NCBI GenBank assembly: GCA_903919535.1
Contig: CAIXIP010000330.1
Span: forward strand, 1-34,718
Direction of reading: 5' to 3'
DNA from: an uncultured Bacteroidota bacterium
GTDB lineage: Bacteria > Bacteroidota > Bacteroidia > 2-12-FULL-35-15
Length of the DNA: 34,718 nucleotides
This document shows positions 18,685 through 27,101 of this stretch, piece after piece. The translations under genes were made by a program, and so were the position numbers. The notes beneath the pieces were generated by a model, which was not told where the DNA came from, did no database searches, and worked only from the letters and a program-made list of their open reading frames with translations. Within the stretch, counting starts at the first letter, position 1. Each line of letters starts with the position of its first letter.

Positions 18685-19230
18685 TTAATGCTTAGTTAAA
18701 TAATTTTCTACTTTCTTTACTGCGTGGTGGTAGGAAGCTTTTAAGGCTCCCACTGAAGTATCCAATATCTGACTCATCACTTCATATTTTATATTGTCAA
18801 AATACTTCATATTGAAAACAATGCGTTGCTTGTCCGGTAAGGTTAATATCGCTTTTTGAAGTTTGGCTTGGATCTCATCAGCTTTATAATAACTATCACT
18901 TTCGAGATTATTTGCTAAAAAAGAAGAAACATCATCCAAAGGAATACCGGCACGTTTTTTCTTTTGATTTAAGAAGTTGATCGATTCATTGGTAGCAATT
19001 CGATAAAGCCATGTGTATAGCTGAGATTCGGCTTTAAAACCTTCGAGGTTTTTCCAAACCTTAATAAACACATTCTGAAGTACATCATCTGTGTCCTCAT
19101 GATCAAGAAGGATTTTACGGATATGCCAATACAATCGTTTTTGATATTGACGAACTAACAGGTTAAACGCATAATTTCGCGTTTCGGGATGAAGAAATTG
19201 TTCTAAGAGTTCTTTGTCGGATAAATCCAT
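18685..19230 (-). CDS. ECF RNA polymerase sigma factor
   Basis: ILLDHEDTDDVLQNVFIKVWKNLEGFKAESQLYTWLYRIATNESINFLNQKKKR (sigma2) and LPDKQRIVFNMKYFDNIKYEVMSQILDTSVGALKASYHHAVKKVE (sigma4). Confidence 0.93.
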   Translation of the reverse strand: MDLSDKELLEQFLHPETRNYAFNLLVRQYQKRLYWHIRKILLDHEDTDDVLQNVFIKVWKNLEGFKAESQLYTWLYRIATNESINFLNQKKKRAGIPLDDVSSFLANNLESDSYYKADEIQAKLQKAILTLPDKQRIVFNMKYFDNIKYEVMSQILDTSVGALKASYHHAVKKVENYLTKH

Positions 19231-19286
19231 ATAAGCGTTCTGTTTATCAAAAATCGCTAAAATTTATCCTTCAAAAGAATAATCTA

Positions 19287-20243
19287 TTAGCTTTTACGTG
19301 CGATAACTTTTTTTACAGCTTCAACAATATTAACGGCATCTAAGCCATATTTAGTCATTAATTGGTCTGGAGTTCCACTTTCTCCAAAGCTGTCATTTAC
19401 AGCAACCATTTCAATTGGTGTTGGTAATTCACGAGCAAGAAGTTGGGCTATACTATCGCCTAAGCCACCATTCATTTGATGTTCTTCAGCTGTAACTACA
19501 CAACGAGTCTTTTTTGCTGAAGCTATGACTGCTGAATTATCCAAAGGTTTAATGGTATGAATATTTATAATTTCTGCATTGATTCCCATGGCAGCTAATT
19601 GCTCCCCAGCTTCAATTGCTTTCCAAACTAAATGCCCTGTTGCAAAAATGCTAACATCAGCCCCTTCATTTAGCATCACAGCTTTTCCGATCTCAAAATG
19701 TTGATCAGCAGGAGTGAAATTTGGTACAGATGGTCTACCAAAACGCAAGTAAACTGGTCCTTCATAATTTGCAATAGCAATAGTAGCTGCTTTAGTTTGG
19801 TTATAATCGCAAGGGTTTATAACAACCATTCCGGGTAACATCTTCATTAATCCAAGGTCTTCCAAAATCTGATGTGTTGCTCCATCTTCTCCTAATGTCA
19901 AACCTGCATGAGAAGCACATATCTTAACGTTTTTTCCTGAATATGCTACAGACTGACGGATTTGGTCATAAACTCGTCCAGTAGAGAAATTAGCAAATGT
20001 TCCAGTAAAGGGGATTTTTCCTCCAATAGTCAAACCTGCTGCAATACCAATCATATTTGCCTCAGCAATACCTATTTGAAAAAATCTTTCAGGATGATCT
20101 TTTGCAAATGCATCCATTTTTAACGAGCCGGTAAGATCGGCACATAATGCAACCACATTTGGGTTTGACTTCCCTAATTCAGATAATCCTGCTCCAAATC
20201 CCGAACGGGTGTCTTTTTTTTCAGTGTAAGTAAATTTTTTCAT
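19287..20243 (-). CDS. transketolase, C-terminal subunit
   Basis: RSGFGAGLSELGKSNPNVVALCADLTGSLKM, RFFQIGIAEANMIGIAAGLTIGGKIPFTGTFANF, ICASHAGLTLGEDGATHQ. Confidence 0.93.
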   Translation of the reverse strand: MKKFTYTEKKDTRSGFGAGLSELGKSNPNVVALCADLTGSLKMDAFAKDHPERFFQIGIAEANMIGIAAGLTIGGKIPFTGTFANFSTGRVYDQIRQSVAYSGKNVKICASHAGLTLGEDGATHQILEDLGLMKMLPGMVVINPCDYNQTKAATIAIANYEGPVYLRFGRPSVPNFTPADQHFEIGKAVMLNEGADVSIFATGHLVWKAIEAGEQLAAMGINAEIINIHTIKPLDNSAVIASAKKTRCVVTAEEHQMNGGLGDSIAQLLARELPTPIEMVAVNDSFGESGTPDQLMTKYGLDAVNIVEAVKKVIARKS

Positions 20244-20293
20244 ATTAAAGTTGTGGTAAAGATTATGTTATTTAAGTATTTGATTATTAGATT

Positions 20294-21736
20294 TTAGTAT
20301 AATTTAACTGAGGTAGAGATTCCTGACTCAATTTTAAAAAATTTTTCAATTGTATAAATAGATTCTTTGGCATTTTTAGGGCGAAATTCAACTCGATATC
20401 TTCCCGGTTGTAATATCAAAGTTTCTTGAATCAACTTGTTGTTTAGATTACAAACCCAAACCATTTTATTGTTTTCTTCAACAAAAACACTTCCGGGGCC
20501 TTCACTTGGTTTTGCAATTGATACACTTCCCGATTGAGGTATTTCAATTGTTGTGGTTTTACTTTGTGCTACATCTACTTTGTTTATTTTGGTTCTTGGC
20601 AATGTTAAAACTTCCAGATCGTACTTCCCAACAATGAATTTTTCGGTAGTGTTAAAGCTTTGAATGTGAAGTGTTTGCATCTCTCCATTTTTACGGATGA
20701 TACAAGTAGGATTTACATTGCCGGACATTTTTAAACTAATATATCCTTGAGGAGCATCAATGGCAATAATGTTATGTTTTCCTGCAACCAATTCAATTCC
20801 CTTTTTCTCTACTGGAGGGATCGTATGAACTACCATTTTATAGGTTCCAATCGGATCGAGAATAATTGTATCGGGTACGCCTTTATTGTTGATGGTGTGG
20901 ATGTAATTATACCTGATAGCCCCAGATTGTTCATCGTAAAAGGTCATGTTTACATCCGTTTCGGTTGGTCTGCCAACTTGGTCATTTAAGTTAACCTGAA
21001 CCGTAGTATTATTAAGTGCTTGAGAAATAACAATGTTTAAAATATTCTTGAAATTAGATTCACTGGAAGCATCATAAAATTTTCCGATACAGCCAAAACT
21101 GTTCATGTAATTTTGGTCGAGTCCGATTCCGATGATAAAAGGCTTAAGAATAATACCCTTCTTTTGCAATGCAAGTGATACAGCACATGGGTCGCCATCA
21201 CATTCCTCAATTCCGTCAGTAATTAAAATGATGATGTTTCTGACATTCGCATTTGAGGAAGTAGGAAAGTCGCCTCCGCATTGCTCAAGCGTATAAGCAA
21301 TTGGTGTTGTTCCTTTCGGAACAATTTGTTTTAATTTGTTTTTTATTGCTGTAACGTTGCTTCTCCCAAATGGGACTTCTAATTTTGTATCCTGACAATT
21401 TCTCTCAGGTCTCAATCCATATTGGTGACCATAAGCACGGAAAGCGATTTCAAGGTTATTTACATCTTTAATGCTATCTAAAAACTCAGTAAGCATTTTT
21501 TTTGCAATATCCATTTTCATTCCACTTTGCCATTGCCCGAACATGCTGAAGGAAGCGTCAAAAACAAATTCAATGCGAGTAAGTGGTTTTGATTGCTGAG
21601 AGAATAAGTTTAAAGACAAAAAGTTTAAACTCAAAAGTATAATAATACATTTTTGAGTGAGTTTTGAATAATGGCTTGAAAAAGAACCTTTCAACTTCAT
21701 TTTTTTGTCTTTAAAATTGTACTTTGAGACTTGCAT
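20294..21736 (-). CDS. exported von Willebrand factor type A domain protein
   Basis: MIDAS-type FVFDASFSMFGQW, IILITDGIEECDGDPC; likely start MKLKG at 21700; C-terminal beta-rich segments. Confidence 0.85.
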   Translation of the reverse strand: MQVSKYNFKDKKMKLKGSFSSHYSKLTQKCIIILLSLNFLSLNLFSQQSKPLTRIEFVFDASFSMFGQWQSGMKMDIAKKMLTEFLDSIKDVNNLEIAFRAYGHQYGLRPERNCQDTKLEVPFGRSNVTAIKNKLKQIVPKGTTPIAYTLEQCGGDFPTSSNANVRNIIILITDGIEECDGDPCAVSLALQKKGIILKPFIIGIGLDQNYMNSFGCIGKFYDASSESNFKNILNIVISQALNNTTVQVNLNDQVGRPTETDVNMTFYDEQSGAIRYNYIHTINNKGVPDTIILDPIGTYKMVVHTIPPVEKKGIELVAGKHNIIAIDAPQGYISLKMSGNVNPTCIIRKNGEMQTLHIQSFNTTEKFIVGKYDLEVLTLPRTKINKVDVAQSKTTTIEIPQSGSVSIAKPSEGPGSVFVEENNKMVWVCNLNNKLIQETLILQPGRYRVEFRPKNAKESIYTIEKFFKIESGISTSVKLY

Positions 21737-21742
21737 TTTATA

Positions 21743-22591
21743 TTAATAATCTCCAAGTGTTTCTGGGTTTTGTTTCAAAGCTTGTGCCAATTGATCATCG
21801 TTTGGAGCAACACCATGCCATTTGTGGCTTCCCATCATAAAATCAACACCATTACCCATTTCGGTTTTCATTAATATCATTACTGGCTTTCCTTTTCCGG
21901 TATGCTCTTTCGCTGTTTTCAATATAGAAAGTACGGACGAAATATCGTTTCCTTTTTCTAGATCCAAAACGTCCCATCCAAAAGCTTCGAATTTAGCACG
22001 TAAACTGCCCATTTTCAATACTTGATCTGTCGATCCATCAATTTGTTGCCCGTTCATGTCAACTGTTGCAATCAGGTTGTCAACCTTCTTAGCAGAAGCA
22101 TACATGGCAGCTTCCCATATCTGTCCTTCTTGTAATTCTCCATCACCATGCAAAACGTAAACGAGGCTGTTGTCTTTATTTAGCTTTTTTGCCAAAGCGG
22201 CCCCAATTGCATTTGACATTCCTTGTCCAAGTGAGCCTGATGCCATACGAATACCAGGCAGGCCTTCATGTGTAGTTGGGTGTCCTTGCAAACGGGTATT
22301 CAATTTTCGGAAAGTTGCAATTTCCTTAACGGGAAAATATCCTGAACGAGCTAACACACTATAAAAAACGGAAGAAAGATGTCCATTTGATAGAAAAAAC
22401 AGGTCTTCTCCATTCCCATCCATGTCAAATTTTGCTGCATTATGTTTTAAAACATCAAAATACAAGGAAACGAAATATTCGGTACATCCCAAAGATGCTC
22501 CTGGATGACCTGAATTTACCGCGTGGATCATTCTTACAATATCCCTTCGAACCTGAGGAACAACTTTTTCTAATTCTGCTACTGAAGCCAT
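21743..22591 (-). CDS. transketolase, N-terminal (TPP-binding) subunit
   Basis: VNSGHPGASLGCTEYFVSLYFDVL, GSLGQGMSNAIGAALAKK, LHGDGELQEGQIWEAAMYASAKKVDNLIATVDMNGQQIDG. Confidence 0.94.
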   Translation of the reverse strand: MASVAELEKVVPQVRRDIVRMIHAVNSGHPGASLGCTEYFVSLYFDVLKHNAAKFDMDGNGEDLFFLSNGHLSSVFYSVLARSGYFPVKEIATFRKLNTRLQGHPTTHEGLPGIRMASGSLGQGMSNAIGAALAKKLNKDNSLVYVLHGDGELQEGQIWEAAMYASAKKVDNLIATVDMNGQQIDGSTDQVLKMGSLRAKFEAFGWDVLDLEKGNDISSVLSILKTAKEHTGKGKPVMILMKTEMGNGVDFMMGSHKWHGVAPNDDQLAQALKQNPETLGDY

Positions 22592-22631
22592 TTTATATTA
22601 AAATTTTAAGATTGGTTTATTTTTTGTCGCT

Positions 22632-22639
22632 CAAAAGTA
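22632..22639 (-). promoter_or_regulatory. candidate Bacteroidota -7 box for the transketolase operon
   Basis: Minus strand TACTTTTG matches TAnnTTTG about 40 nt upstream of the start; no good -33 TTTG found. Confidence 0.3.
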
Positions 22640-22661
22640 CTGTTTTTTGTGGGTGAGGGAT

Positions 22662-22695
22662 ATATTGTTGAAAATAAAGCAAATATTGTTGAAAA
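22662..22695. repeat. 13-bp direct repeat ATATTGTTGAAAA with 21-bp period
   Basis: 22662-22674 and 22683-22695, identical. Confidence 0.6.
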
Positions 22696-22743
22696 CTCAA
22701 TTAAATTAAGCTAAGCAAGCATTTAATAAATGGCTTATTTTGG

Positions 22744-22751
22744 TATCTTTG
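22744..22751 (+). promoter_or_regulatory. candidate Bacteroidota -7 box for ychF
   Basis: TATCTTTG matches TAnnTTTG in the divergent intergenic region; -33 element not convincing. Confidence 0.3.
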
Positions 22752-22832
22752 CTGACTTTAATTTGTTCAATAGGCAATAGGTCTATTGGCGTGAAATGAT
22801 TATTATAACTATAAATTAATTTTTTATTTAAT

Positions 22833-23933
22833 ATGGCATTACAGTGCGGCATTGTGGGATTACCCAACGTAGGAAAATCAACTTTATTTAATTGTTTATC
22901 AAATGCAAAGGCTCAAGCAGCTAACTTTCCATTTTGCACTATCGAACCCAATGTGGGAGTGATAACTGTTCCGGATGAAAGACTTTCGGTACTCGAAAAA
23001 ATTGTAAATCCAGAAAGAGTTGTTCCAACAACAGTTGAAATTGTGGACATAGCAGGATTGGTAAAAGGAGCAAGCAAAGGTGAAGGGTTAGGGAATAAAT
23101 TTTTAGCAAATATTCGTGAAACGAATGCAATTATTCATGTTTTACGATGTTTCGATGATGACAATGTAATTCATGTTGATGGTTCGATAAATCCAATCAG
23201 AGATAAGGAAATTATAGATACGGAGTTGCAGCTGAAAGATTTGGAAACAGTTGATGCTAAATTGAAACGTGTTGAAAAACAGGCGAAAACAGGTAATGAT
23301 AAAGATGCGAAGAAAGCATATGATGTGTTGTTGAATTTAAAAACGTTGCTGGAGCAAGGAAAATCAGCACGTGCAGCCAATCTTTCTGAAATGGATATGA
23401 TCCATGTAGCTGATTGTTGTTTATTAACAATCAAGCCTGTATTGTATGTTTGTAATGTTGATGAAGCTTCGGTTTTAACTGGAAATAAATATGTGGAATT
23501 GGTGAGAGAAGCAGTGAAAGATGAGAATGCTGAAGTATTGATCATTACAGCGCAAATGGAAGCTGAAATAGCTTCTCTGGAAACATATGAAGAGCGTCAA
23601 ATGTTTCTTGGAGAAATGGGATTAAAAGAGCCGGGGGTTAATTTTTTAATAAAAGCAGCTTACCGTTTACTGAATTTACAAACGTATTTTACTGCGGGTG
23701 TAAAAGAAGTTCGTGCCTGGACCATAACAAAAGGGATGACAGCGCCTCAGGCAGCTAGTGTTATTCATACAGATTTCGAAAAAGGATTTATTCGTGCTGA
23801 GGTTATTAAATACAATGATTTTATCACTCTTGGATCAGAAGCAGCTTGTAAAGATGCTGGAAAAATGGGTGTTGAAGGGAAAGAATATGTAGTGAATGAC
23901 GGTGATTTGATGCATTTTAGGTTTAATGTTTAA
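22833..23933 (+). CDS. ychF: ribosome-binding GTPase/ATPase YchF (Obg family)
   Basis: MALQCGIVGLPNVGKSTLFNCLSNAKAQAANFPFCTIEPNVGVITVPDERL; FTAGVKEVRAWTITKGMTAPQAASVIHTDFEKGFIRAEVI. Confidence 0.97.
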   Translation: MALQCGIVGLPNVGKSTLFNCLSNAKAQAANFPFCTIEPNVGVITVPDERLSVLEKIVNPERVVPTTVEIVDIAGLVKGASKGEGLGNKFLANIRETNAIIHVLRCFDDDNVIHVDGSINPIRDKEIIDTELQLKDLETVDAKLKRVEKQAKTGNDKDAKKAYDVLLNLKTLLEQGKSARAANLSEMDMIHVADCCLLTIKPVLYVCNVDEASVLTGNKYVELVREAVKDENAEVLIITAQMEAEIASLETYEERQMFLGEMGLKEPGVNFLIKAAYRLLNLQTYFTAGVKEVRAWTITKGMTAPQAASVIHTDFEKGFIRAEVIKYNDFITLGSEAACKDAGKMGVEGKEYVVNDGDLMHFRFNV

Positions 23934-23996
23934 TTTGAATATTCAACTTTGTTTGAGATACAATTTTAGTTAACGAATACGTATTTAAAATAAAAG

Positions 23997-24374
23997 ATGA
24001 GAACAACTATTTTTGAAGGTGAAAATACCATTGTCGAAAAAGAAAATGATATTTTGATCGGGATATTCAAGAAAGAATTCGTTGATCTGGAAATAGCTGA
24101 AAAATCAGTGAAAGACAGATTAAAGGTTTCTGAAGGTAAGAGTTATCCTCTTTTAATAGAAATAAAAAACGTTAAAAATTCTACTTTAGAAGCTCGTAAG
24201 TTTTTAGCATCAGAAAAAGGTTGTGAAGGAGTAAAGGCTGCAGCGATATTAGTAAATTCAAGTTTGGGAAGGATGATTGGAAACTTTTTTATCTTTTTTA
24301 ATAAGCCATTACTTCCGACAAAATTGTTTATCGATGAAAAGGAAGCTATTGAATGGTTAAAAAATTATAAGTAA
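23997..24374 (+). CDS. small cytoplasmic protein, possibly STAS/SpoIIAA-like
   Basis: 125 aa, no signal peptide; KSYPLLIEIKNVKNSTLEARKFLASEKGCEGVKAAAILVNSSLGRMIGNFF; fold call is inference. Confidence 0.65.
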   Translation: MRTTIFEGENTIVEKENDILIGIFKKEFVDLEIAEKSVKDRLKVSEGKSYPLLIEIKNVKNSTLEARKFLASEKGCEGVKAAAILVNSSLGRMIGNFFIFFNKPLLPTKLFIDEKEAIEWLKNYK

Positions 24375-24381
24375 AACCGAA

Positions 24382-25188
24382 ATGATAGTTATAAATAAAA
24401 TAGGTGTAACAGTTGTTCTTTTTTTTATTTGTATTTCATTTTCAGTATTTGGGCAAAAAAATAAATCCTTTACTACAACCGTAAAGGGTATCAATGATAA
24501 GGTTGATTCTTTGCCATGTTTTATTTATGAAAAGGTTGACCTAGATACATTCTTATTGAACAACCAAATAATTCCACTCCAGGAAGAGGTATGGGGAATC
24601 AATGTATATGTGTATTTGACCTTTTATGTTGATTCAGTCGGAAAGCCTAATCAGATAAAAATTTTTAAAGTTGATGTGAAAATAAATGAACTTACACAGC
24701 TAAATAATTATGATCATGCCGACACAATGAAGGTCTACTATAGTAAAGAAAGCGCCAGACTAATTGCCTTAACTGAGGGTATGTGGCTTGTAGGTCCATC
24801 AAATTACAAAAACAAATTAAATATTATAATTCCATTTCGAACGGAAGCATATTATGATAAAAACAGAAAGGCACTTCAACCGAATCATAATGTTTCTGGT
24901 AACATACGATACGAAACTGTTTATCAAGGGGATGTAAAAACATCAAAAAATATATATAAATACTATGATTTTGGGGTGGAAAAATTAAATCAGAATAAAT
25001 TAGTAATTGCACAGAGGTATTTTGAACAAGCCTTAAAAGTAAAAAAGGATGATATTGATGCTCTTTATAATTTAGGAATTTGTTTTTTCAAGGAAAACAA
25101 AAAAAATAAAGCTTGTGATAATTGGATTTTAGGTTGGCAATTAGGTGATAAGGGAGCACAAGAACTATTAGAAAAATATTGTAAATGA
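24382..25188 (+). CDS. exported protein with C-terminal TPR
   Basis: Signal peptide; QRYFEQALKVKKDDIDALYNLGICFFKENKKNKACDNW. Confidence 0.7.
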   Translation: MIVINKIGVTVVLFFICISFSVFGQKNKSFTTTVKGINDKVDSLPCFIYEKVDLDTFLLNNQIIPLQEEVWGINVYVYLTFYVDSVGKPNQIKIFKVDVKINELTQLNNYDHADTMKVYYSKESARLIALTEGMWLVGPSNYKNKLNIIIPFRTEAYYDKNRKALQPNHNVSGNIRYETVYQGDVKTSKNIYKYYDFGVEKLNQNKLVIAQRYFEQALKVKKDDIDALYNLGICFFKENKKNKACDNWILGWQLGDKGAQELLEKYCK

Positions 25189-25199
25189 TTTAATAAAAA

Positions 25200-27062
25200 A
25201 TGGCAGAAAAGGAAGCTAAGTATAATGAAGATAGTGTAAGGACGCTAGAATGGAATGAACATATTCGTTTGCGCCCTGGAATGTACATTGGGAAATTAGG
25301 CGATGGTTCATCACCTGATGATGGTATTTATATACTTCTCAAAGAAACAATTGACAATTGTATTGATGAGTTTGTGATGGGCAATGGCAGAAGTATTGAT
25401 ATTTCGGTAAAAGATAAAACGGTAAAAGTTCGTGATTACGGCCGTGGAATCCCATTAGGAAAAGTGATAGATTGTGTATCAAAGATTAATACCGGTGCAA
25501 AATACGATTCCGAAGCATTTAAAAAATCTGTTGGATTGAATGGTGTTGGAACTAAAGCTGTGAATGCATTATCCAGCTATTTTAAGGTGCAATCATACAG
25601 AGATGACCAAACTAAAGAGGCTGAATTTTCAAAAGGCGTTTTAACAAAAGATGAAAAAATAGTTGCATCTGATACTCGCAAAGGTACGTTGGTAACTTTT
25701 ATTCCGGATGAAAGTATTTTCGGGAATTATCATTTCATCAATGAGTATGTAGAAAAAATGCTTTGGAACTATGCATTTTTGAATACAGGTCTAACCATAA
25801 ATTACAACGGACAAAAGTTTCATTCAGAAAAAGGATTACTGGATTTACTCACTCAAAATATCACAGGATCTATTCTCTATCCAATTGTTCATTTAAGCGG
25901 TTATGATATTGAAGTTGCTATTACACATAGTAACGCGCAATATGGCGAAGAGTATTATTCTTTCGTAAATGGACAACATACTACACAAGGAGGAACACAT
26001 CAGGGTGCTTTTCGCGAAGCAGTAGTTAAGACAATTCGTGATTTTTTTAAGAAAGATTTTGAAGCAGTTGATGTCAGAACATCAATCATCGCGGCTGTTA
26101 GTATTAAAGTACAGGAGCCTGTTTTCGAATCTCAAACAAAAACAAAATTAGGATCTCAGGAAATTAGCCCTAAAGGGCCATCTGTAAAAGCATTTGTTGG
26201 CGATTTCTTAAAGACGGAGTTAGATAATTTTCTTCATAAAAATCCGGAAACGGCACAAGCTATTTTGCAAAAGATAGTTCAAAGTGAACGTGAACGAAAG
26301 GATCTGCAAGGTATTCAGAAGCTTGCACGTGAACGTGCAAAAAAATCAAATTTACATAACAAGAAGTTACGTGATTGCCGTGTTCATTTAACATCCAATG
26401 ATGAACGAAAATTAGAAACCACCTTATTTATTTGTGAGGGAGATTCTGCAAGTGGTTCTATCACAAAAACACGTGATGTAAATACGCAAGCTGTTTTTAG
26501 CTTAAAAGGAAAACCTTTGAATGCATTTGGCTTAACAAAAAAGATAGTCTACGAAAATGAAGAATTCAATCTTTTGCAAGCTGCATTGAATATTGAAGAT
26601 GGAATTGAAAATTTACGTTACAACAACATTGTAGTTGCAACTGATGCCGATGTAGATGGAATGCATATTCGTTTGTTGTTAATGACTTTCTTTTTACAAT
26701 TTTTTCCTGATCTGGTAAAAAACGGTCATGTTTATATTTTACAAACACCATTGTTCCGTGTAAGAAACAAAAAGGAAACCATTTACTGTTATAGTGATTT
26801 AGAACGTAAAGCTGCAATTTCGAAATTAGGGACTAAGCCCGAAATTACACGATTTAAAGGATTAGGTGAGATTTCACCGGATGAATTTAAATTATTCATT
26901 GGTAAGGACATCCGCAAAGACCCTGTTATTATTGGAAAAGATAGAACCATCATTGATATGTTGAGTTATTATATGGGTAAAAACACTCAGGAAAGGCAAG
27001 ATTTTATTATTGAGAATTTGGTGGTGGAAAAAGATTTGATCGAGGAGATCGAAAAAGTATAA
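25200..27062 (+). CDS. parE: DNA topoisomerase IV subunit B
   Basis: [81 protein letters not shown]. Confidence 0.93.
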   Translation: MAEKEAKYNEDSVRTLEWNEHIRLRPGMYIGKLGDGSSPDDGIYILLKETIDNCIDEFVMGNGRSIDISVKDKTVKVRDYGRGIPLGKVIDCVSKINTGAKYDSEAFKKSVGLNGVGTKAVNALSSYFKVQSYRDDQTKEAEFSKGVLTKDEKIVASDTRKGTLVTFIPDESIFGNYHFINEYVEKMLWNYAFLNTGLTINYNGQKFHSEKGLLDLLTQNITGSILYPIVHLSGYDIEVAITHSNAQYGEEYYSFVNGQHTTQGGTHQGAFREAVVKTIRDFFKKDFEAVDVRTSIIAAVSIKVQEPVFESQTKTKLGSQEISPKGPSVKAFVGDFLKTELDNFLHKNPETAQAILQKIVQSERERKDLQGIQKLARERAKKSNLHNKKLRDCRVHLTSNDERKLETTLFICEGDSASGSITKTRDVNTQAVFSLKGKPLNAFGLTKKIVYENEEFNLLQAALNIEDGIENLRYNNIVVATDADVDGMHIRLLLMTFFLQFFPDLVKNGHVYILQTPLFRVRNKKETIYCYSDLERKAAISKLGTKPEITRFKGLGEISPDEFKLFIGKDIRKDPVIIGKDRTIIDMLSYYMGKNTQERQDFIIENLVVEKDLIEEIEKV

Positions 27063-27101
27063 AAATTAAAATTTGACGCTTGCGTCATTGCGATAAAAAA
27101 T

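Noticed and set aside
19287-22591. Possible mobile element insertion separating the transketolase halves
   Set aside because: No transposase, terminal inverted repeats or target-site duplication seen around the VWA gene; recorded as a gene-order oddity only.
22170-22656. Plus ORFs opposite transketolase N, including 22387..22656 reaching the intergenic region
   Set aside because: Opposite highly conserved coding sequence; translation not protein-like.
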